From positions 1-11,274 of the forward strand of contig CAMHBN010000041.1 of the NCBI GenBank assembly GCA_946183385.1: a stretch of DNA of 11,274 nt. The letters are read 5' to 3'. The notes beneath the pieces are model-generated. The model searched no databases. It worked only from the letters and a program-made list of their open reading frames with translations, and was not told the DNA's origin. Source of the DNA: an uncultured Ruminococcus sp. Lineage in GTDB: Bacteria; Bacillota; Clostridia; Oscillospirales; Ruminococcaceae. The position numbers were made by a program, and so were the translations under genes. This document shows, piece after piece, positions 1 to 5,165 of this stretch. Within the stretch, counting starts at the first letter, position 1; each line of letters begins with the position of its first letter.

Positions 1-16
1 TTCACGATTACTTGCC

Positions 17-78
17 TGCGGAGTTATCTCCGCACGAGATTACAATGCCGTTTGTTTCGGGCGGATATTATCCGCCCG
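17..78. repeat. Two perfect hairpins upstream of the dockerin-peptidase gene, probably part of a palindromic intergenic repeat
   Basis: Positions 17-34 form a 7-bp perfect stem (TGCGGAG/CTCCGCA) with a 4-base loop. Positions 58-78 form an 8-bp perfect stem (CGGGCGGA/TCCGCCCG) with a 5-base loop. The second hairpin matches 2934-2953 at 19 of 20 bases, and that segment lies inside a clear palindromic intergenic repeat, so this is likely a third, partial or diverged member of the family. No T-tract follows either hairpin, so neither is a convincing terminator. The TGTAGGGG/CCCCTACA ends of the other copies are not seen here; the left end may lie outside the window. Confidence 0.55.
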
Positions 79-120
79 TAAATACACATAAAAGCAAACA
101 CCAAAAGAAAGGCAAAAGGG

Positions 121-1449
121 ATGAAATTACTGAAACTGGCAGCTGCCGCTGTGATAGGTGCGGCTCTGCTGCCGACTGTGCAGCTGTCACCTGCGGCGGC
201 TGAGTCCGATGATATGCCCGTGCTGAAGGCTGACATCAACGGCGACTACCTCATAAACTCGCAGGACATGGTGCTGATGAGCAAGTACCTTCTCGGCTCG
301 GGAGAGCTCACCGCAGAGCAGGCTGAACGCGCCGACTTCGACGGCGACGGTGTCATCGACACCTTCGACCTCCTCGGGATGCGGAAGATATACGTCCGCA
401 ACGCTACTGTCGCTCCTCAGGGCACGTGGATAGGCAGCAGCTCCGACAGCACCCGCTACTTCTGGTTCAACAAGGGCAGAGAGGGCTCCTTCGCCGATAT
501 CAGCGACAGCTCCTCGACCGCGTTCTCCATGAGCAAATGGGGCGACGGTATCGACTTCACGCTCCCCTCGGGAGACGAGCTCTCCTCTACGATAGCATGG
601 CTCGATACCGGTCATTTCTACCTGAAATGGAGCGGCTCGGAGCCCGAGCTGTTTACCTATAAAAGCGACGTCCCCTTCGATAAGGGTCCGTTTCTCAAGG
701 GCGAATATGTCTCCGACGCAGGCAATACCTACAAGCTCGGAAGCTACTCGGGTACCTGCGGCGACGAGGAGATCTCCGTGCTCCCGATGGGGACAAAGGC
801 ACAGTTCATCAGCTCCGACGGCACGGCTAAGACGGGGGATTTCTCGCGCATGGACAAGAACCACTTCACGCTGAAATGGAACGACGGCACGGCCGAGAAC
901 TTCACGCGCCGCGAAATAACCGTCAAGGACGGCATAACCTACGTCAACGGCATACTCATCGCGAACAAGACCTACGCACTGCCCTCGACCTACGCTCCGG
1001 GCGGGCTGACAGCCGAGTTCAACACGGCTTTCGCGAAAATGCAGGCTGCCGCGAAGGCTGACGGCAGAAGCCTCTCGATTTGCTCGGGCTACCGCTCGTA
1101 CAGCTACCAGTCGCAGCTCTATAACAATTACGTTGCACGCGACGGCAAAGCCAAGGCCGACACCTACTCCGCGCGCCCCGGACACTCCGAGCACCAGACG
1201 GGTCTCGCCGCGGACATCAACTACGCAAGCGATTATTTCAACACTACCCCCGAGGCAAAATGGCTCGCGGAGAACTGCTACAAGTACGGCTTCATCATAC
1301 GCTACCCCAAGGGCAAGGACGACATCACAGGCTATAAGTACGAGGCATGGCACGTCCGCTACCTCGGCGAGGAGGACGCAAAGCTCGTCTACGATTCGGG
1401 TCTGACGCTGGAGGAGTACCTCTGCATAGATTCCAAGTATTCGTACTAA
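121..1449 (+). CDS. Secreted dockerin-containing D-alanyl-D-alanine carboxypeptidase (VanY/peptidase M15B family)
   Basis: This 442-residue exported protein should trim the terminal D-Ala from peptidoglycan stem peptides. Residues 1-27 are a signal peptide ending in an Ala-rich cleavage site. Residues 36-92 are a type I dockerin with two 12-residue calcium loops (D38, N40, D42, N46, D49 and D72, D74, D76, D80, D83), the module that docks on cohesins of cellulosomal scaffoldins. Residues 101-180 and 194-263 are two related beta-rich repeats, each ending in HF-x-LKW. Residues 280-435 are the VanY domain: SGYRS at 322-326, SEHQTGLAAD at 356-365 (zinc ligands H358 and D365), and EAWH at 408-411 (catalytic E408, zinc ligand H411). 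All expected catalytic residues are present. The ATG at 121 follows AGAAAGG with 8-base spacing. The N-terminal position of the dockerin and its fusion to a peptidoglycan enzyme are unusual. Exact substrate and cohesin partner are not shown. Confidence 0.93.
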   Translation: MKLLKLAAAAVIGAALLPTVQLSPAAAESDDMPVLKADINGDYLINSQDMVLMSKYLLGSGELTAEQAERADFDGDGVIDTFDLLGMRKIYVRNATVAPQGTWIGSSSDSTRYFWFNKGREGSFADISDSSSTAFSMSKWGDGIDFTLPSGDELSSTIAWLDTGHFYLKWSGSEPELFTYKSDVPFDKGPFLKGEYVSDAGNTYKLGSYSGTCGDEEISVLPMGTKAQFISSDGTAKTGDFSRMDKNHFTLKWNDGTAENFTRREITVKDGITYVNGILIANKTYALPSTYAPGGLTAEFNTAFAKMQAAAKADGRSLSICSGYRSYSYQSQLYNNYVARDGKAKADTYSARPGHSEHQTGLAADINYASDYFNTTPEAKWLAENCYKYGFIIRYPKGKDDITGYKYEAWHVRYLGEEDAKLVYDSGLTLEEYLCIDSKYSY

Positions 1450-1464
1450 CATAAATGTGAAGAA

Positions 1465-1535
1465 TGTAGGGGGGCACATTCCGTGCGCCCGCCAATATTT
1501 CAGTTCTTCGCGGGCGAGCGGAACTCGCCCCTACA
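1465..1535. repeat. 71-bp palindromic intergenic repeat (TGTAGGGG...CCCCTACA)
   Basis: The element begins TGTAGGGG and ends CCCCTACA, an 8-bp terminal inverted repeat. Inside are two hairpins: one near 1472-1490 pairing GCAC with GTGC flanked by G and C runs, and a perfect 7-bp stem at 1512-1530 (GGGCGAG/CTCGCCC, 5-base loop). It fills nearly all of the gap between the peptidase gene and nadC, ending 22 bases before the nadC start. The second copy at 2893-3000 has the same ends and different interior hairpins. No coding capacity or T-tract is seen. It may influence RNA stability or termination, but that is inference. Confidence 0.85.
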
Positions 1536-1557
1536 CGTATAAAGAAAGGTAACTGCT

Positions 1558-2397
1558 ATGAAATTATTACAGTGCTACATCGACAATATCATCACAACGG
1601 CTCTGATGGAGGACATCAACTACATCGACGCCGCAGCTGACAACCTCATCCCGCCAGAGCACAGGAGCTCCGCGTACTACGTCGCCAAGGACAGCGGAGT
1701 TGTGTGCGGCATCGAGGTCGCAAAGAGAGTGTTCGACCTCGCGGGCGGAGACGTTGACTTCCGCATACTCTTACAGGACGGCACAAAGGTGAACAAGGGC
1801 GACATCATCGCCGAGCTCGAGGGCAGCACCCTCACCCTCCTCAAGGGCGAGAGAACGGCGCTGAACCTGCTCCAGCATATGTCGGGCATAGCTACCGCGA
1901 CAAACAAGTGCGTGGAGCTCGTTGCAGGCACAAAAGCCGCAGTCACCGACACAAGAAAGACCCTCCCGGGACTGCGCGCATTGCAGAAGTACGCGGTGAC
2001 GGTCGGCGGCGGAAAGAACCACCGCTTCAACCTCTCAGACGCGGCTATGCTCAAGGACAACCACATCGACGCTTACGGCGGTATAACCGCGGCTGTGACG
2101 GCTCTGCGCGAGAAGATAGGTCACACGGTGAAGATCGAGGTCGAGGTGCGCACGCTCGACGAGCTCCGCGAGGCGCTCGCCAACAAGGTCGAGATAATCA
2201 TGCTCGACAATATGAGCTGCGACGAGATGAAACAGGCTGTCGAAATTGCGGCGGGAGCGGCTCTGCTCGAAGCTTCGGGCAATGTCACCGCCGAGAATAT
2301 CCGTTCAGTAGCGGAGACGGGCGTGGACATCATCTCCCTCGGAGCTCTCACCCACTCCGTCAAGTGCTTCGATATCTCGATGAAGATTCGCAAATGA
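1558..2397 (+). CDS. nadC: Nicotinate-nucleotide diphosphorylase (carboxylating), quinolinate phosphoribosyltransferase
   Basis: This enzyme converts quinolinate and PRPP to nicotinate mononucleotide, CO2 and pyrophosphate, the third step of de novo NAD synthesis, in the cytosol. At 279 residues the length is normal for NadC. Diagnostic motifs are present in order: ERTALNLLQHMSG at 98-110, DTRKTLPGLR at 131-140, the GGGKNHR stretch at 150-156, AMLKDNHI at 163-170, EVEV at 194-197, IMLDN at 214-218, LEASGN at 237-242 and ISLGALTHS at 259-267. The expected quinolinate/phosphate-binding Arg, His and Lys residues (R99, R133, H155, R156, K166) and the acidic pair E195/D217 are all there. The ATG at 1558 is preceded by AAAGG with 8-base spacing. 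nadA and nadB, often adjacent in Clostridia, are not in this window. No NAD-related riboswitch or repressor site was recognised upstream; only the palindromic repeat precedes it. Confidence 0.97.
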   Translation: MKLLQCYIDNIITTALMEDINYIDAAADNLIPPEHRSSAYYVAKDSGVVCGIEVAKRVFDLAGGDVDFRILLQDGTKVNKGDIIAELEGSTLTLLKGERTALNLLQHMSGIATATNKCVELVAGTKAAVTDTRKTLPGLRALQKYAVTVGGGKNHRFNLSDAAMLKDNHIDAYGGITAAVTALREKIGHTVKIEVEVRTLDELREALANKVEIIMLDNMSCDEMKQAVEIAAGAALLEASGNVTAENIRSVAETGVDIISLGALTHSVKCFDISMKIRK

Positions 2398-2891
2398 GAC
2401 TGCGACCGTATATCGCAGAGCTCGACTTTGCCGCGGTCAGCAGTTGGATAAACGACGAGCGCGCGCACGCGCTGTGGTGCGCGAACCGTTTCAGCTTCCC
2501 GCTCACGCAGGAAAACTTTGCGTCTGTGCTCAGCGAGCACGCCTTAAACTTCGGCGACTGCCCGTTCGTCGCGACGACCGACAGCGGCAAGACTATCGGA
2601 TTCTTCTGCCTCTCCGTAAACACCGAAACGAACGCGGCTATGCTCAAATTTGTAGTGCTCTCGCCCGAGGTACGCGGCAAGGGCTTGGGTCGCGAAATGA
2701 TAGGGCTCGCCGTGAGGTACGCCGTTGAGCTTGCGTGCGCTGATACCGTCCGCCTCTGTGTTTTCAACGTCAATTCGGCGGCGCGGAGATGCTACACGGG
2801 CGCAGGCTTCACCGAGGTCTCGGCAGACGAAAACGCCTTCACCTACAGGGACGAGACGTGGGGAAGATGGCATATGGAGATAAGCAAGTAA
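2394..2891 (+). CDS. GNAT family N-acetyltransferase
   Basis: This 165-residue protein has the GNAT fold and probably transfers an acetyl group from acetyl-CoA to an amine; the substrate is unknown. The acetyl-CoA pyrophosphate loop is visible as VRGKGLG at 93-99 (the R-x-x-G-x-G pattern) after the beta-4 strand LKFVVLSP. The later motif runs N125-x-N127 to CYTGAGF at 133-139, typical of the C-terminal part of the fold. The start ATG at 2394 overlaps the nadC stop codon as ATGA, so translation is probably coupled to nadC. The same frame stays open far upstream inside nadC, but that part is Arg-rich out-of-frame translation of nadC and not real protein. The N-terminal form (MRLRPYI) resembles the RimJ/RimL-like acetyltransferases, but a specific role is not assignable. 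Confidence 0.88.
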   Translation: MRLRPYIAELDFAAVSSWINDERAHALWCANRFSFPLTQENFASVLSEHALNFGDCPFVATTDSGKTIGFFCLSVNTETNAAMLKFVVLSPEVRGKGLGREMIGLAVRYAVELACADTVRLCVFNVNSAARRCYTGAGFTEVSADENAFTYRDETWGRWHMEISK

Positions 2892-2892
2892 A

Positions 2893-3000
2893 TGTAGGGG
2901 ACGCCGCCCTCGGCGTCCCGCAGCGCATTGTAAGGGCGGATATTACCCGCCCGCAATAACGTGATAATACAACGGGCGCACACACGGGTGCGCCCCTACA
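2893..3000. repeat. 108-bp palindromic intergenic repeat with three hairpins (TGTAGGGG...CCCCTACA)
   Basis: The element has the same terminal inverted repeat as the copy at 1465-1535. It contains three hairpins in a row: a perfect 9-bp stem at 2898-2919 (GGGACGCCG/CGGCGTCCC), a 6-bp stem at 2934-2952 (GGGCGG/CCGCCC), and a perfect 8-bp stem at 2974-2995 (GGGCGCAC/GTGCGCCC). It starts 1 base after the GNAT stop codon and ends 12 bases before the first CIRCE arm. It therefore lies between the nadC-GNAT unit and the heat-shock promoter region and may act as a transcription or RNA-decay boundary; that function is inference. Confidence 0.85.
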
Positions 3001-3012
3001 TTTACTATTGGA

Positions 3013-3039
3013 TTAGCACTCTTGATTTACAAGTGTTAG
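3013..3039. promoter_or_regulatory. Imperfect CIRCE-like operator (upstream copy)
   Basis: A perfect CIRCE left arm TTAGCACTC at 3013-3021 is followed by 9 bases and the right arm AAGTGTTAG at 3031-3039, which matches GAGTGCTAA at 6 of 9 positions. Its last four bases are shared with the left arm of the perfect CIRCE that follows, so the two operators overlap in tandem. It is likely a weaker or accessory HrcA site, or a decayed duplicate. Confidence 0.7.
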
Positions 3040-3062
3040 CACTCTTGTGGCGTGAGTGCTAA
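3036..3062. promoter_or_regulatory. CIRCE element (HrcA heat-shock repressor operator)
   Basis: The inverted repeat TTAGCACTC, 9 bases, GAGTGCTAA matches the CIRCE consensus at all 18 arm positions. HrcA binds CIRCE to repress chaperone genes until heat stress, classically groESL and hrcA-grpE-dnaK-dnaJ. Here it sits 87 bases before a small gene of unknown function that precedes hsp20, and neither classical operon is present. A weak -10-like CATAAT lies at 3086-3091, with no good -35 box at the right distance, so the promoter is not firmly located. Confidence 0.96.
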
Positions 3063-3133
3063 ATTTCAGAAAGCTATCACATTCTCATAATAATACCAAC
3101 ACAAAGTGGCTGTATCATACAGTCAATGAAACG

Positions 3134-3140
3134 AAAGGAG
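3134..3140 (+). promoter_or_regulatory. Shine-Dalgarno site that fixes the start at 3150
   Basis: AAAGGAG lies 9 bases before the ATG at 3150. An in-frame ATG at 3126 would place this site inside the coding region and has no such site before it, so 3150 is the better start. Confidence 0.85.
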
Positions 3141-3149
3141 CTTGCCCCC

Positions 3150-3536
3150 ATGTTTGAACAGGATTACATCATGAGGCAGATAAAGGAATGCCTTGACGCA
3201 GCAATGCGACTTTTGTTTCATGTAAATGTGGAATCTCCCGCTATGCTGGTGCTGAAGGATCAGCAGAAGGAAGCGCTTGTCCAAAAGCTGACCGATATGC
3301 TCGACGACGGCAGGGTCAGTGAGGCTGTATCCGAGCTGGACGGCTCGACAGCTGAGAGGTCGCGCGACGACCTCATAGTCGGCTACAGATTCTACACATA
3401 CCTTTGTCAGAAGGACGATGATTTCCTCGAGAAGTACGGGCTGAAATATTCCGATGTCGAAGCCGAGATGAAACGCTTCTTTTCGGACTACATCTCCCCC
3501 GAGGTGGTCGACCTTGTGACGCATACGAAGGAATAA
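3150..3536 (+). CDS. Small conserved-type protein of unknown function, DUF6483-like, under CIRCE control
   Basis: This encodes a 128-residue soluble, mainly helical, charged protein with no signal peptide or membrane segment. The opening MFEQDYIMRQIKE resembles a family of small Firmicutes proteins that I recall as DUF6483; I cannot verify this without a search. The middle (about 25-75) contains a KLTDMLDDGRVSEA-type helical stretch, and the C-terminal part (about 75-128) is rich in aromatic and acidic residues. No catalytic motif is visible. It is the first gene after two overlapping CIRCE operators and precedes hsp20 by 116 bases on the same strand, with no clear terminator between them, so it is probably part of the HrcA-controlled heat-shock unit. 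A role in protein quality control is inference from context only. Confidence 0.85.
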   Translation: MFEQDYIMRQIKECLDAAMRLLFHVNVESPAMLVLKDQQKEALVQKLTDMLDDGRVSEAVSELDGSTAERSRDDLIVGYRFYTYLCQKDDDFLEKYGLKYSDVEAEMKRFFSDYISPEVVDLVTHTKE

Positions 3537-3613
3537 GATAAGCAGGTCTGTGAAAGGAATGATTCCCATGGAACGCACATATTTCACCGAATGACGCACA
3601 CACTATTAACACA

Positions 3614-3629
3614 GGTCTCCGACGAGACC
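3614..3629 (+). other. Hairpin in the leader of the hsp20 gene
   Basis: GGTCTC (3614-3619) and GAGACC (3624-3629) form a perfect 6-bp stem with a CGAC loop, 10 bases before the hsp20 Shine-Dalgarno site. TCTCC at 3616-3620 could instead pair with the Shine-Dalgarno GGAGG at 3640-3644 (four Watson-Crick pairs plus one G-U), so the two structures are mutually exclusive. Whether this regulates translation is not shown. Confidence 0.45.
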
Positions 3630-3652
3630 GAAAGAATTTGGAGGTATGAATT

Positions 3653-4075
3653 ATGATGTACGGAATGACACCCTTTGGAAGAAACGCTTTCGATCTTTTC
3701 AATATCTGGAACGATCTCGATAAAAACTACGACAGTATGCCTGTCAATGCCTGTAAGACCGATATCAAGGACGAGGGCGACAAGTACGTGATGGAGTCCG
3801 AGCTCCCCGGCTTCGAGAAGGAGGACATAAAGCTCGACATCAACGGCGAGTTCCTCGTTATCTCCGCCGAGCACACAGCCGAGTCCGAGGAGAAGGACGA
3901 CAATACAAAGTATATCCGCCGCGAGAGAAGATTCGGCTCATACAAGAGGAGCTTCGACATCTCCGATGTTGACGCAGAGGCTATCTCAGCCGAGTACAAG
4001 AACGGTATCCTCACGATAGAGCTTCCCAAGAAGAAGCCCGCCGAGCCCGTTGCGAAGAGACTCGAAATAAAGTGA
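3653..4075 (+). CDS. hsp20: Hsp20/alpha-crystallin family small heat-shock protein
   Basis: This 140-residue cytosolic, ATP-independent holdase should bind unfolding proteins as part of an oligomer. The N-terminal arm (1-32) opens with MMYGMTPFGR and is followed by the alpha-crystallin domain at about 33-127: ELPGFEKEDI at 50-59, RRERRFGSYKRSF at 89-101, and the signature NGILTIELPKK at 117-127. The short C-terminal tail ends LEIK (137-140), which supplies the I/L-x-I anchor motif used in oligomer assembly. Size and layout are typical for Hsp20 in Clostridia. GGAGG at 3640-3644 precedes the ATG at 3653 by 8 bases; the adjacent ATG at 3656 is in frame and would also be acceptable. It follows the CIRCE-controlled small gene, so HrcA control by read-through is likely. 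Confidence 0.96.
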   Translation: MMYGMTPFGRNAFDLFNIWNDLDKNYDSMPVNACKTDIKDEGDKYVMESELPGFEKEDIKLDINGEFLVISAEHTAESEEKDDNTKYIRRERRFGSYKRSFDISDVDAEAISAEYKNGILTIELPKKKPAEPVAKRLEIK

Positions 4076-4081
4076 CATGAC

Positions 4082-4122
4082 AAAAAGTCCCCGAAGGGAG
4101 CTTCCCTTCGGGGACTTTTTTT
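4082..4122. terminator. Strong bidirectional intrinsic terminator shared by convergent units
   Basis: An 18-bp perfect stem runs from 4082-4099 to 4103-4120 with a 3-base loop. It has A5 at its left foot and a T7 run at 4116-4122 on the right, so it can end transcription from both strands. It lies 6 bases after the hsp20 stop codon. On the - strand it abuts the stop codon of the last operon gene, whose TAA uses 4121-4123. Confidence 0.95.
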
Positions 4123-5152
4123 ATATTCCCGTGATTCCCGAGCGTGCGATACCCTCAGTGAAGTATTTCTGCAGGCAGACGTACAGCACCAGTATCGGCG
4201 TTATCGAAAGCAGGCAGCCTGCTTCCTTCCACACTATCTGTTCGCGCGGGGATATCTCAACCGTCGCGGACTGGAAAAGCCTTATTTTCAGCTCGGTATC
4301 GAGGTTCGTGAGCATTCGCGCGAGCGTGCTCGTGTTGACGAAGAATGTCGAGCTCACATAGTAGTCGTTCCAGTACCATACCACCGAGAAGAGGAATACG
4401 GTCAGGAACGCCGAGCCCGCATTCGGTATCATTACGCGGATAAACGTTTTCAGCGGACCGCAGCCGTCGATGTAGGCGGCGTCCTCGAGCTCCTTCGGAA
4501 GTCCGCGGAAGAACTGACGGAATATCAGTATCATCAGTCCCGAGCGTATGCCGTTGGCGGTTATCGCGGGCATATACATCGTCCACATCGTGTCGATGAG
4601 GTTTATCGTGAACAGCCCGCGTATTCCGAAGTAGCGGAACTGCGTGTACAGCGGCAGAGCTATTACCTGCGTGGGTACGAGTATCATCATTATGACGATG
4701 CCGAAGAGCAGTCCCTTGAAGCGGAACTTGAATCTCGCGAAACCGTAGCCCGTCAGTGCGCACGACACGACCTGCACGAACGAACAGCCGATATTGAGTA
4801 TCAGCGTGGTCTTCAGCGTGTTCCAGAAGTCCATAGCCGTGAGCGTTTCCTTCAGCACGTTCAGCGTGAAGTGGCGCGGTATCCACATAACTGTGGGGTC
4901 TGTCATATCCGCTCTCTCACGGAAGGTACAGCTCACCATATATATGAGCGGGTAGAGTATGACGAAGCCGAGTCCGAAGAGTATGACGAAGCGGAATATC
5001 GGCCATACTGCGTCCATAACAGCCTTGCGGCGGACGTAGCCGCGCTCCTCGGCTGTCATCGACTGCATACGCTTCTTCTTTGCCTGTCGGGGAGTGAGAC
5101 CGCCGCCTATCTCGCTTTCGCTCTTGACAACGGCGCCTGTTGTATCAGTCAT
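4121..5152 (-). CDS. Carbohydrate ABC transporter permease (MalG/UgpE-type, second membrane subunit)
   Basis: This 343-residue inner membrane protein is the second half of the import channel for a sugar or glycoside. A long basic cytosolic N-terminus (1-48) leads to a first membrane helix at about 51-73, and several more hydrophobic segments follow (about 113-135, 147-168, 185-210, 247-262, 315-332). The EAA loop that contacts the ATPase is clear at about 218-245, with LPKELEDAAYIDG and then an IRVMIP segment. GYGFARFKFRFKG at 135-147 is typical of the MalG-like half. It is the last gene of the operon. GGGAGG at 5160-5165 lies 7 bases before the ATG and directly abuts the stop codon of the preceding permease, 13 bases away. 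No ATPase gene is in the operon, so a shared MsmX/UgpC-type ATPase probably energises it. The substrate cannot be read from the sequence. Confidence 0.94.
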   Translation of the reverse strand: MTDTTGAVVKSESEIGGGLTPRQAKKKRMQSMTAEERGYVRRKAVMDAVWPIFRFVILFGLGFVILYPLIYMVSCTFRERADMTDPTVMWIPRHFTLNVLKETLTAMDFWNTLKTTLILNIGCSFVQVVSCALTGYGFARFKFRFKGLLFGIVIMMILVPTQVIALPLYTQFRYFGIRGLFTINLIDTMWTMYMPAITANGIRSGLMILIFRQFFRGLPKELEDAAYIDGCGPLKTFIRVMIPNAGSAFLTVFLFSVVWYWNDYYVSSTFFVNTSTLARMLTNLDTELKIRLFQSATVEISPREQIVWKEAGCLLSITPILVLYVCLQKYFTEGIARSGITGI

Positions 5153-5165
5153 ATCATCGCCTCCC

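Noticed and set aside
187..1479. A 430-codon open frame on the - strand opposite the dockerin-peptidase gene
   Set aside because: Its translation is a low-complexity Val/Ala/Arg/Glu mixture with no domain, and it is the antisense shadow of a gene with clear motifs.
1450..1557. Riboswitch or NiaR-type operator before nadC
   Set aside because: The gap is almost fully occupied by the palindromic repeat; no recognisable aptamer core or repressor operator was found.
1908..2393. N-terminal extension of the GNAT frame inside nadC
   Set aside because: The extension is Arg/Gly-rich out-of-frame nadC sequence; the GNAT domain begins right at the ATG at 2394, which forms a classic ATGA overlap.
1465..3000. 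CRISPR-like reading of the repeated hairpins
   Set aside because: The repeats are separated by whole genes, are palindromic with differing interiors, and lack regular spacers.
3063..3091. A confident sigma-70 promoter after the CIRCE elements
   Set aside because: CATAAT at 3086-3091 is a fair -10 box, but the hexamer 17 bases upstream (ATTTCA) is a poor -35, so the promoter is not called as a feature.
3126..3149. Upstream in-frame ATG for the small CIRCE-controlled gene
   Set aside because: Using it would put the AAAGGAG ribosome site inside the coding region; the ATG at 3150 has correct spacing from that site and gives the family-like MFEQDY start.
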